From an uncultured Pseudomonadota bacterium (lineage in GTDB: Bacteria; Pseudomonadota; Gammaproteobacteria; Burkholderiales; SG8-39), in assembly GCA_903864555.1 (NCBI GenBank), contig CAIPGJ010000331.1, forward strand, positions 1-6,770: a stretch of DNA of 6,770 nucleotides. The letters are read 5' to 3'. Below are positions 1 through 6,060 of this stretch, one piece after another (position 1 is the first letter of the stretch; every line of letters starts with the position of its first letter). A model generated the notes under the pieces. That model did no database searches. It saw only the letters and a list, made by a program, of their open reading frames with translations, and was not told where the DNA came from. A program made the translations under genes and the position numbers.

Positions 1-148
1 CCCCGCGGCAATCATCATTGACCGTCAAGGATGCAGCACGTCGACGGTTTCGGGGCCCTGCGTCCCTGCTTTGCGGGCACGTCGTTACAGTGACTTCAAT
101 TGCTTTAGCGCAGGATTATCTTGTTATATTCGATGGATGGATTTTCCA

Positions 149-352
149 GTGGCTACTGGCACAGTAAAGTGGTTCAACGACGCTAAGGGTTTCGGCTTCA
201 TCACACCTGATGATGGCGGAGCAGATCTGTTTGCACATTTTTCCGAGATTCAGTCGAGCGGCTTCAAATCCCTCGCTGAAGGCCAGAAGGTCAGCTTTGA
301 AGTGACCCAGGGCAAGAAGGGCATGCAGGCATCAAGCATCAAGCCCGCCTAG
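149..352 (+). CDS. CspA-family cold-shock protein (67 aa, GTG start)
   Basis: This is a single cold-shock domain protein that binds single-stranded RNA and DNA in the cytoplasm; members act as RNA chaperones or transcription antiterminators. The whole 67-residue protein is one OB-fold domain. It opens [10 protein letters not shown], has the RNP1 motif KGFGFI at residues 13-18 and an RNP2-like LFAHF at 27-31, and ends [17 protein letters not shown], which is the usual length and ending for the family. The frame is open upstream to 71, and an ATG at 137 would add four residues (MDFP). I chose the GTG at 149 because it gives the canonical N-terminus; the Shine-Dalgarno there (GGATGGA region) is weak. 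A strong terminator follows. Which csp paralogue this is, and whether it is cold-inducible, cannot be told. Confidence 0.95.
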   Translation: MATGTVKWFNDAKGFGFITPDDGGADLFAHFSEIQSSGFKSLAEGQKVSFEVTQGKKGMQASSIKPA

Positions 353-367
353 TCGGACGATAACCCT

Positions 368-402
368 GGCCGACCCGTCCCCGGACGGTCGGCCTTTTTT
401 TT
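368..402 (+). terminator. Intrinsic terminator after the cold-shock gene
   Basis: A GC-rich hairpin occupies 368-394. The left arm GGCCGACCCGTC and right arm GACGGTCGGCC pair fully apart from one bulged C, around a loop of about four bases. Eight T residues follow at 395-402. It lies 15 bases after the csp stop codon, so it fits rho-independent termination of that transcript. The Shine-Dalgarno of the next gene begins directly after the T-run. Confidence 0.9.
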
Positions 403-411
403 GAGGCCTTG

Positions 412-588
412 ATGGCGAAGCCCAACTACGGATTTGCGAAGCACCAGCGCGAAATGGCGAAGAAAAAGAAGCTGGAAGAAAAGCGCCAGAAGAAGGAATC
501 TGCCAAGCAGCAGGACGAGAACAACGGGCAACCCGGCGCAGACACCACGCCTGGTGAAGGCACCCCACCGGGAACCTCCGGCTCCTGA
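412..588 (+). CDS. Small basic protein of the MAKPNYGF type (58 aa)
   Basis: This 58-residue protein starts MAKPNYGFAKHQREMAKKKK. Short proteins with a nearly identical MAKPNY-F-K-Q-E-AKK start are common conserved hypotheticals in beta- and gammaproteobacteria, as I recall; their function is unknown. Residues 9-34 form a highly charged Lys/Arg/Glu/Gln helix. Residues 35-58 form a flexible tail rich in Gly, Pro, Thr and Ser. No signal peptide or membrane segment is present, so a small cytoplasmic protein, possibly nucleic-acid associated, is plausible but is only inference from charge. A GAGG Shine-Dalgarno at 403-406 lies five bases before the ATG. The gene sits 59 bases after csp, on the far side of the csp terminator, so it needs read-through or a promoter of its own. 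Confidence 0.85.
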   Translation: MAKPNYGFAKHQREMAKKKKLEEKRQKKESAKQQDENNGQPGADTTPGEGTPPGTSGS

Positions 589-598
589 AGCCCGGATT

Positions 599-619
599 GG
601 CCGGGCACGGCGCCCGGCC
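599..619. repeat. Perfect 8-bp inverted repeat (hairpin)
   Basis: GGCCGGGC at 599-606 and GCCCGGCC at 612-619 flank a five-base loop, ACGGC. The hairpin lies 10 bases after the stop of the 58-residue gene, in the gap between it and the converging minus-strand gene. No T-run follows on either strand, so it is not a classical intrinsic terminator. It may still stabilise an mRNA 3' end or assist termination. Confidence 0.5.
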
Positions 620-662
620 CGCCAACATCTGCAGCACTTCCCGGTTCTGCCGGCTCACTACC

Positions 663-1086
663 AGACTGTGATCAGACAGCGGCACACCGCAGTCACACCA
701 TGGCCAGCTTGAGCACCAGCCGGACCAGCAGCAGCAAAGACCCCACCAGCACGGCGGCGCCGATCAGGCCACCCACGATGATCTGTCCCGGCGTCACCTG
801 CGCGCCGTCCTTCTCCCAGGTGCCCTTCTTGCCGATCATGACAAAGCTGAAGAAGATGGTGGCAACGACCTGCATCAGGCCGGCCCTGCGCACGGGCTTG
901 TTGCTGCCGGGGATGGGATCTTGCGGGTTGTTCACGGTGAGACCTGACGGGGTGCGCTGGAGGAATCCAGAAGACACCTATTCTACCGAGGCCGATCCCT
1001 CAGCCCGGAAGTCTGCCAGTCAATATGATCATTTACATGCGCTTGTATTTTCTATCATTAGCCTTACAGTCAGATTGTGATCAAAC
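663..1086. repeat. Two near-identical 15-bp copies downstream of the two minus-strand genes
   Basis: The copies are AGACTGTGATCAGAC at 663-677 and AGATTGTGATCAAAC at 1072-1086, 13 of 15 identical and both preceded by C. Each lies 3' of a minus-strand gene: the first 16 bases past the DUF2970 stop, the second 15 bases past the DUF2189 stop. Each contains TGTGATCA. The coordinates span both copies; the DNA between them is not part of the repeat. The function is unknown, and chance similarity is possible. Confidence 0.35.
693..935 (-). CDS. DUF2970-type small membrane protein (80 aa)
   Basis: This short inner-membrane protein has no known function. From a GTG start at 935 it is 80 residues. The first 15 are polar and Pro-rich. 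Residues 16-38 (RRAGLMQVVATIFFSFVMIG) match the front of the DUF2970 pattern, a basic residue pair then an amphipathic or hydrophobic helix ending before a charged loop (KKGTWEKD). VTPGQIIVGGLIGAAVLVGS and the following LLLLVRLVLK form the single clear transmembrane segment (about 52-74). AGG seven bases before the 935 GTG serves as a modest ribosome site. A second in-frame GTG at 977 would add 14 residues with no family likeness and a poorer ribosome site. The gene lies 165 bases downstream of the DUF2189 gene on the same strand. The family assignment is from recalled pattern. Confidence 0.75.
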   Translation of the reverse strand: MNNPQDPIPGSNKPVRRAGLMQVVATIFFSFVMIGKKGTWEKDGAQVTPGQIIVGGLIGAAVLVGSLLLLVRLVLKLAMV

Positions 1087-1100
1087 GCATTCACACCCTG

Positions 1101-1931
1101 TCAGCGATTGAGCGGCCAGGCCGACGCATCGATGGTGTCGCAGTAGGCATGCCAGGTGGCATAACCCAGCAGCGGGATGATGATCGCCAGGCCCAACAGG
1201 GCCGTGGCAAAACCGATGGCCGTCAGCGCCACGATGAGCAAGGCCCATAAGGCCATCACCGCCTTGTTGCGCAGTACCGCATTGACACTGGTGACAATGG
1301 CCGTCACCGCGTCGCAGTCCCGGTCGCAGATCATCGGCAGCGAATAGGCGCTGAACAGGAAGGTGATGAAGGAGAACACCGAACCCACGGCGGTGCCGAT
1401 GGCCAGGAAGGTGGCCATCTGGGCAAGGTCTGGATGGGCGGTCGTCGGAAAGAACACGTGCACCATGGACGCGGAGCGCGCCCAGATGAGAAACAGCACC
1501 AGCAAGGCCAGCGCGAAGACCATGGCCGTGCCCAGCGAACGACGCATGGAATCCAGGCCCGCGGCCAGTGACGGCGTGGCCCCCAGCGCAATCTGACGGC
1601 TGATGGCGTACAGCCCCAGCGCCAGCAGGGGCGCGATGAAGACAAATCCCGAGAGCAGCACCAGCGCCGCCCAGTAGCTGCCGAACTTCAGGCCGATGCC
1701 CGTCACCAGCCAGGACAGCGCCACGATCACCGCGCCATAGGTGAGGCTCTGCCGCGGCGCCCGGCACAGGTCGGTCCAGCCGTGTTTCAACCAGCGCAGC
1801 GGTGCGCCGGGGTCAAGGTCACGCGCCGGCGCCATGAACGGCAGCAGGCTGCGATCGATACTGTCAGCCGCAACATCCTTGACAGCAGTTTCATGGATGG
1901 CCATCGGATCGACGGCACCTTGTTCTGTCAT
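1101..1931 (-). CDS. DUF2189 family integral membrane protein (276 aa)
   Basis: This predicted inner-membrane protein of the DUF2189 family has no known biochemical role. A soluble N-terminal part of about 60 residues contains the motif LRWLKHGWTDLCRAP (45-59), typical of the family start. Hydrophobic segments follow at about 64-80, 86-110, 133-151, 171-200 (long, possibly two passes) and 224-256 (two passes), giving roughly six helices. The polar loops are short, such as ISRQIALGATPSLAAGLDS and CDRDCDAVTAIVTSVNAVLRN. There is no signal peptide. The ATG at 1931 has a purine-rich GGAGG site about 10 bases upstream, with a second GGGAAGG nearer. An ATG at codon 10 is the alternative start. The gene is divergent from the solute-binding protein gene at 2117 and upstream of the DUF2970 gene, with which it may share a transcript. 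Codon use is high-GC like its neighbours. Confidence 0.88.
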   Translation of the reverse strand: MTEQGAVDPMAIHETAVKDVAADSIDRSLLPFMAPARDLDPGAPLRWLKHGWTDLCRAPRQSLTYGAVIVALSWLVTGIGLKFGSYWAALVLLSGFVFIAPLLALGLYAISRQIALGATPSLAAGLDSMRRSLGTAMVFALALLVLFLIWARSASMVHVFFPTTAHPDLAQMATFLAIGTAVGSVFSFITFLFSAYSLPMICDRDCDAVTAIVTSVNAVLRNKAVMALWALLIVALTAIGFATALLGLAIIIPLLGYATWHAYCDTIDASAWPLNR

Positions 1932-2116
1932 GGCCTTCCCCCTCCAGGTTTGGCGAACGGCAGAGGGCAGTATCGGCGCGCGGGATTGCCCGGGTCAAGC
2001 GGCACTGCAAACTGCGTGACGCTGTCTCGCGGGCGGGCCATGGCAGGGAGGCCATCGCAAAACTGCCATAATCCCGCCCCATAGCGCCCTGCTCCCACCC
2101 AACACAAGAGGCTTAC

Positions 2117-2848
2117 ATGGTCGACAAGAAAATCATCGAAGAACTGGCCCCCACCGGCGTGCTGCGTGCCGCCATCAACATGGGCAACATGCTGCTGGTC
2201 ACCGGCCGTGAAGCCAACGGCGACCCGCAGGGGGTATCACCCGACATGGCGCGCGCCATCGCCGAGCGCCTGGGCGTGCCGGTGCAGTTCGTGCCCTATG
2301 CCAAGCCCAGCGAACTCGCCGACGATGCCGGCCGCGGCCTGTGGGATATCGGCAACATCGGCGCCGAACCGCAGCGCGCCGAGAAAATCTTCTTCACCGC
2401 CGCCTATGCCGAAATCGAAGCCACCTATCTGGTACCGGCCGGCTCGCCCATCAAGACCCTTGCCGAAGTGGACCAGCCCGGTGTGCGCATCTGCACCAAC
2501 AAGGGCTCGGCCTACGACCTGTGGCTGGACCGCAACATCAAGCAGGCCACCCTGGTGCGCCCGCCCAAGGGCGTGAAGCCCTTCGACCTGTTCGTGCAGG
2601 ACCAGCTGGAAGCCTTCGCCTCGCTGCGCCCGGCGCTGGTCGAGGACGTGAAAAAACTGCCTGGCGCGCGCATCCTCGACGGCCAGTTCGCCTCGGTGCA
2701 GCAGGCCGTGGGCACCGCCAAGACCAATGTCGCAGGCGCCGCCTTCCTGGCCGCCTTCGTGGAAGAAGCCAAGGCCTCGGGCCTGGTGGCGCGCTTGATC
2801 GAGAACCGCGGCGTGAAAGGCAAGCTCTCGGTCGCCCCGGCGGCCTGA
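2117..2848 (+). CDS. Family-3 solute-binding-like protein without a signal peptide (243 aa)
   Basis: This is a periplasmic-binding-protein fold of family 3 (SBP_bac_3), the receptors for polar amino acids and similar small molecules. Residues 12-24 (PTGVLRAAINMGN) form the first strand. QGVSPDMARAIAERLGVPV (38-56) is the classic helix region. DIGNIGAEPQRAEKIFFTAAY (77-97) and the following Y104LVPAGSPIKTLAEVD match the family core, including the Arg-containing ligand-site region, and KGSAYDLWLDR (129-139) starts the second lobe. The protein begins MVDKKIIEELAP with no hydrophobic signal. The frame has no ATG, GTG or TTG between the TAA at 2069 and the ATG at 2117, so no longer start exists. 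AAGAGG lies five bases before the ATG. The MFS gene follows after 48 bases. Either the protein works in the cytoplasm as a ligand sensor or enzyme-like protein, or it leaves the cell another way. The ligand is unknown. Confidence 0.85.
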   Translation: MVDKKIIEELAPTGVLRAAINMGNMLLVTGREANGDPQGVSPDMARAIAERLGVPVQFVPYAKPSELADDAGRGLWDIGNIGAEPQRAEKIFFTAAYAEIEATYLVPAGSPIKTLAEVDQPGVRICTNKGSAYDLWLDRNIKQATLVRPPKGVKPFDLFVQDQLEAFASLRPALVEDVKKLPGARILDGQFASVQQAVGTAKTNVAGAAFLAAFVEEAKASGLVARLIENRGVKGKLSVAPAA

Positions 2849-2896
2849 TCCCGCTCCACCCATGCCCGCCCTGCACCGTAGCGAGGCCTGCACGGC

Positions 2897-4162
2897 ATGA
2901 CGGCAGCCGGTACAGGCGATGCCCGCCTCGTCGCGCTGGTCTGTGCCGCGCAGGTGCTGGTGCAGATCGGTGCCTTCTTCTGGCCGGCACTGCTGCCGGA
3001 CATGATGCGGCTGTGGTCGCTCTCCAACAGCGAGGCGGGCTGGGTCACCGCCGCCTTCTACGCCGCCTACATGGTGTCGGTGCCGGTGCTGGTGACACTC
3101 ACCGACCGCATCGATCCCAAACGCATCTATCTCTTCGGTGTCGCCTGCACCGTCATCGGCCATCTGTGCTTCGGGTTGTTCGCCGAGGGCTTCTGGTCGG
3201 CGCTGGGCTTTCGCGCGCTCACCGGGATGGGCTGGGCCGGCACCTACATGACCGGCGTGAAGCTGCTTGCCGACAAGGTGGACGAGAAACTCATGTCGCG
3301 TGCCGTGGCGGGGCACGCTGCGAGCATCGGCATCTCCGGCGCCCTGTCCTTCGCCGTGGCCGACCTGCTGGCCAGCCACCTGGGCTGGCAGGCGGCCTTC
3401 ATCATCGCCGCCCTCAGCGCCGGGGGCGCCTGGATCATGGTGGCGGCCGTGGTGCCCCGACGCAGCAGCGCGCCCAGGCCGGCTGCCGATGGTGGCGGCC
3501 TGTTCGACTTCCGCTTCGTGTTCCGCAACCGTTCGGCCATGGCCTATGCCCAGGCCTATTGCGTGCACACGCTGGAGATGAACGCGCTGCGTGGCTGGGC
3601 CATCGCCTTCCTGGGCTATGTCGCCGCCAGCAGCGGTGATGGCAACGCAGCCATCCCGCCCACGGTCGTCGCCACCGTGCTGGGCCTGGTCGGCACGGCC
3701 GCCAGCGTCATGGGCAATGAAGCAGCGATCCGCCTGGGCCGGCGGCGCCTGGTGGCGCTGGCCATGGCGGGCTCGGTGGTGATGGCGGCGGTGCTCGCCT
3801 GGGCCGGCACCTGGTCCTATGCCATCGCTGCCGGACTGCTGCTCGCCTACAGCACCCTGTGCTGGCTGGATTCATCTTCCCTCACGGCCGGTGCGGCCGG
3901 CACCGCCGAACCCTCGCGCCGCGGCGCCACCCTGGCCGTGCACTCGATGCTGGGCTATGCCGGGGGCTTCGTCGGCCCGCTGATGATCGGCTACACGCTC
4001 GACCTGGCAGGCGGCATGTCGGCGGCCGGATGGGGCGCCGCCTTCCTGTCGATTGCCGTGCTGATGGCCATTTCGCTGACCGCCTTCCTGATCATGCGGC
4101 CGCGGGAAGTGGCGGGGGATGAGAAGCTCAGGAAAGACACTCTGTCCGTGCGACAAGCCTGA
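2897..4162 (+). CDS. Major facilitator superfamily transporter (421 aa)
   Basis: This is an inner-membrane secondary transporter of the MFS with unknown substrate. Its 421 residues and about 12 hydrophobic segments are standard for the superfamily. Helix 1 is at about 11-33. LTDRIDPKRIYLFG at 68-81, between helices 2 and 3, is the diagnostic MFS motif A equivalent (usually G-x3-D-R-x-G-R-R). FRALTGMGWAGTYMTGVKLL (105-124) is the helix 4 R-G-x-G motif region. A hydrophilic central loop at 187-212 separates the halves. The second half has IRLGRRRLV (278-286) in place of the second motif A, and a helix 11 GGFVGPLMIGYTLD. The overall layout is like the NimT/CynX or general anion groups, but I cannot name the group. 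The ATG at 2897 has GAGG 10 bases upstream. The gene follows the solute-binding-like gene closely, so the two are probably one operon, with the transporter moving the ligand and its partner perhaps sensing it. Confidence 0.9.
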   Translation: MTAAGTGDARLVALVCAAQVLVQIGAFFWPALLPDMMRLWSLSNSEAGWVTAAFYAAYMVSVPVLVTLTDRIDPKRIYLFGVACTVIGHLCFGLFAEGFWSALGFRALTGMGWAGTYMTGVKLLADKVDEKLMSRAVAGHAASIGISGALSFAVADLLASHLGWQAAFIIAALSAGGAWIMVAAVVPRRSSAPRPAADGGGLFDFRFVFRNRSAMAYAQAYCVHTLEMNALRGWAIAFLGYVAASSGDGNAAIPPTVVATVLGLVGTAASVMGNEAAIRLGRRRLVALAMAGSVVMAAVLAWAGTWSYAIAAGLLLAYSTLCWLDSSSLTAGAAGTAEPSRRGATLAVHSMLGYAGGFVGPLMIGYTLDLAGGMSAAGWGAAFLSIAVLMAISLTAFLIMRPREVAGDEKLRKDTLSVRQA

Positions 4163-4384
4163 CGATCAGCGCTTCTTGCGGCATCACCAAACGTCACTGT
4201 TGCAGCGCTTCTGGCCAGGTCATGGAGCAGTCTTTCAATCGAACCGAAGGAAACGGTGTCCGCGTGGCTTTTGACGACTGACCTCTCTTCCTGCGGTCCG
4301 GCCGGAGACCTTACCCGACCGTTACCGCGTGCCAGACCCTCCGGAATTACAGACAGTCTTAGCCCGCGCAAGCCCTTCTTCCAT
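4163..4384. other. Intergenic gap between converging genes
   Basis: These 222 bases separate the MFS stop from the stop of the minus-strand 346-residue gene. I see no gene. A 10-base direct repeat, CAGCGCTTCT, occurs at 4167-4176 and 4203-4212. No hairpin with a T-run was found for either converging transcript. A palindrome TCCGGCCGGA lies near 4300 but has no loop. Confidence 0.6.
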
Positions 4385-5425
4385 TCATATGCGCTCAGTG
4401 ATACTCAGCGTCTCGCCGCCAAAGCTGGGAATCACCATGGAGTGCAGGCCAGCCCCGCCAGCCACGGCAATGAGGATCTGCCGGGGATCATCGAAGTAGG
4501 ACACTTCGGTCACCTCCGGCCCCAAATTGAAAGCCGCGCGTCGCCCGCGATAGAAATTGTGCAGGCCTTTCCCCACCCGGCTTAGATCAAGGCGCAGGCG
4601 GCGATGCAGTTCCTCGCGGATGTCCTGCTTGCTCATGCCATCGCGCGCCAGGATCTGCGCATGCTCGGGCCCGAGCACGAGCATCATTTCGCCACACAGC
4701 CCCGCATTATTGTTACCGGTCACATTCATGGTGTCGGCAATGGTGAGCAGCAATTCTTTGGCCGTCCGGCTGCCATGATCCTGAATATTGTGGGGCGCTT
4801 CGCCCGCATGCACGGTCACGGCGCTCTCTTCGGCCGCCATGCCCTGATCCACGTGATAGGGCGCCCAGGGACTTTGTTCCTCGTTCTCGCCAGCACAGAA
4901 ACTGAACTTGCAGGGTGAGCCGAAGGTAGCCATGTCGGTCTTGCCAGGCAGCCCCTGGCCGACATTCATGAGCACCAGGCGCACGGCCCGGCCGATGGTG
5001 GCGTTGGCGCGGAATCCCTGGCCGAACACATTGCTGCCGCAATTCAATCCGATGCGCCCACGCACCGGCCCGTTGACCAGCAGAAACGGTGCTGCTGGAT
5101 GGGTGGTGCCCTGCACACTGGCCAGGTTGAACTCCGGGCGCGCCAGGGCGCGTAATGCCGCCAGCACCACCGGCATGTACTCCGGCCTGCAGCCGGCCAT
5201 CACCGCATTGATGGCAACCTTCTCCACCGTGGCCATGACCAGGCTGGGCGCCATGAGGGCCACGTCGGCCTCGGGCGGCAGGCCACTGCCCTCCACCATG
5301 GTCGTCACCAGTTCCGGTGTGGGCGGCACCACCGGCAGCCCGTCGGTCCAGCCCTGCGCTTCGAAGTAATTCTGCATGCCCGCCGGACTCGCATCCACGT
5401 GCAACACCTGCGCCTTCAGTCCCAT
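4385..5425 (-). CDS. Conserved protein of unknown function partnered with the UGSC selenoprotein (346 aa)
   Basis: I recognise this as a conserved soluble family often seen with UGSC-type proteins, but its reaction is not known to me. Conserved-looking blocks, in order, are GWTDGLPVVPPTPELV (25-40), ATVEKVAINAVMAGCRPEYM (65-84), the TTHPAAPFLLVNGP block (107-120), GLNCGSNVFGQGFRANATIG (126-145), TDMATFGSP (163-171) and CAGENEEQSPWAPYHVD (177-193). An Asn-rich TGNNNAGLCGE lies at 236-246. Cys residues are at 79, 129, 172, 177 and 244; the repeated Asn, Gly, His and Cys blocks suggest an active site or a metal or cofactor site. There is no signal peptide or membrane helix. The ATG at 5425 has a perfect AGGAGG five bases upstream and begins 14 bases after the selenoprotein stop, so the two are almost surely co-translated and functionally linked. 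Homologues I recall have Ala or Gly near the NCGSN position, so Cys129 may be a variant. Confidence 0.8.
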   Translation of the reverse strand: MGLKAQVLHVDASPAGMQNYFEAQGWTDGLPVVPPTPELVTTMVEGSGLPPEADVALMAPSLVMATVEKVAINAVMAGCRPEYMPVVLAALRALARPEFNLASVQGTTHPAAPFLLVNGPVRGRIGLNCGSNVFGQGFRANATIGRAVRLVLMNVGQGLPGKTDMATFGSPCKFSFCAGENEEQSPWAPYHVDQGMAAEESAVTVHAGEAPHNIQDHGSRTAKELLLTIADTMNVTGNNNAGLCGEMMLVLGPEHAQILARDGMSKQDIREELHRRLRLDLSRVGKGLHNFYRGRRAAFNLGPEVTEVSYFDDPRQILIAVAGGAGLHSMVIPSFGGETLSITERI

Positions 5426-5439
5426 TGCAGCCTCCTTTT

Positions 5440-6060
5440 CTATTCCTCGTCCGTGCCGCCGGGCACCGGTCCAACAAAGGTGCGGGCGACCGTCGCCACC
5501 ACATCATCCGCAATCGAGCCGATTTCCTCGGCGGTGCGGATCATCATGGGATGCGGCAGGTGGACCAGCGGCAAATCCGGAAGGCGCAACATTTCCCGGC
5601 GACGCGTGGCCAGCACGCTGAAGGGCGGGGTAATGAAGGTGACAGTCGGGATGCCCTGCGACTCTAGGCTGTAGGCGTCGTGGACACTCCACGACGTACA
5701 GGCGCCTCAGTCGCCCAGACCGGTCAGCACCAGATCGGGCTTCCAGTCGAGCAGTTCCTGGAAGAAGTGCTGGCCCGATTCGCCGGCGTTGGGCTTGCCC
5801 CAGGTCCGTGTTTCGGCGACACCAAATTGCGCTTCCAGTCGCTTGCCCACGGCCGTGAGAATTTCAAGGGCATTCACCTTGCCATTCTGGAACAGCGCCA
5901 GCCGCCGGCCCCGCAGCGACGACAGTCGCGGCGCAAGATTGCGCGGCGCAGGCCGGGGAGCGCCCGGCACGACCTTCTGAGAGCCCGTCTCCGCCATTTC
6001 CACACCGGGATGCAACACCGCCAGGGTGCCTGCTCCCGCAAGACCACTCGATTCCGTCAT
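5440..6060 (-). CDS. UGSC-family selenoprotein with in-frame TGA (Sec118, 206 aa)
   Basis: The gene reads 117 codons from the ATG at 6060 to a TGA at 5709-5707, then 88 more codons in the same frame to TAG at 5442-5440. Taken as selenocysteine, the TGA is Sec118 in the motif VLTGLGD-U-GACTSWSVHDAYSLE. This is the UGSC-family motif (usual form U-G-S-C-T-S-x-S-V-H-D-A), here with Ala for Ser, giving a U-x-x-C redox pair of Sec118 and Cys121. The N-terminal half has RRLALFQNGKVNALEIL (52-68), and the C-terminal half has GIPTVTFITPPFSVLA (136-151) and LPLVHLPHPM (163-172), which recall the end of glycine reductase GrdB. A SECIS-like hairpin follows the TGA. AGGAGG lies four bases before the ATG. 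No signal peptide or helix is evident, so it is probably cytoplasmic. A Cys-less truncated gene or a nonsense mutation is the alternative; motif position, intact downstream frame and hairpin argue against it. Selenocysteine needs selA, selB, selC and selD, not in this window. Confidence 0.88.
5669..5709 (-). promoter_or_regulatory. Bacterial SECIS element with its UGA codon
   Basis: On the minus strand the UGA (5709-5707) is followed by a two-part stem. CTGTA (5701-5697) pairs with TACAG (5673-5669). After a small internal loop, GTCGTGG (5695-5689) pairs perfectly with CCACGAC (5683-5677). The apical loop is AGTGT (5688-5684), with a G at the second position. It begins 18 bases after the UGA. 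These values fit the known bacterial SECIS rules (hairpin right after UGA, apical loop about 16-37 nt away, G among the first two loop bases). I see no bulged U in the upper stem as in E. coli fdhF. The hairpin encodes the conserved residues following Sec. Confidence 0.8.

Noticed and set aside
100..130. Promoter-like TTGCTT and TATATT upstream of csp
   Set aside because: The spacer is 19 bases and the implied 5' leader would be only about 12 bases, too weak to call.
1081..1767. Minus-strand frame of 228 codons within the DUF2189 gene
   Set aside because: It is shifted against the DUF2189 frame, which has the membrane-helix pattern and the better start.
2067..2072. CATAAT as a -10 box for the binding-protein gene
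   Set aside because: No acceptable -35 box is found about 17 bases upstream.
2237..3568. Long minus-strand open frame (443 codons) under the binding-protein and MFS genes
   Set aside because: It is antisense to two well-supported genes. Its product is His/Gly/Arg-rich without family motifs, as expected for a shadow frame in high-GC DNA.
2341..3639. Long plus-strand frame (432 codons) offset from the binding-protein and MFS genes
   Set aside because: It overlaps both real genes in another frame and is Arg/Gly/His-rich with no recognisable domain.
4290..4320. GC-rich palindrome as a terminator between the converging genes
   Set aside because: It has no loop and no T-run on either strand.
4713..5513. 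Minus-strand frame of 266 codons over the 346-residue gene
   Set aside because: It is a Gly/Arg/His-rich shadow. The other frame has conserved blocks and a strong ribosome site.
5707..6060. Reading the 117-codon product as a complete protein or a nonsense pseudogene
   Set aside because: The frame stays intact for 88 codons past the TGA, the TGA falls on the motif Sec position, and a SECIS-like hairpin follows.
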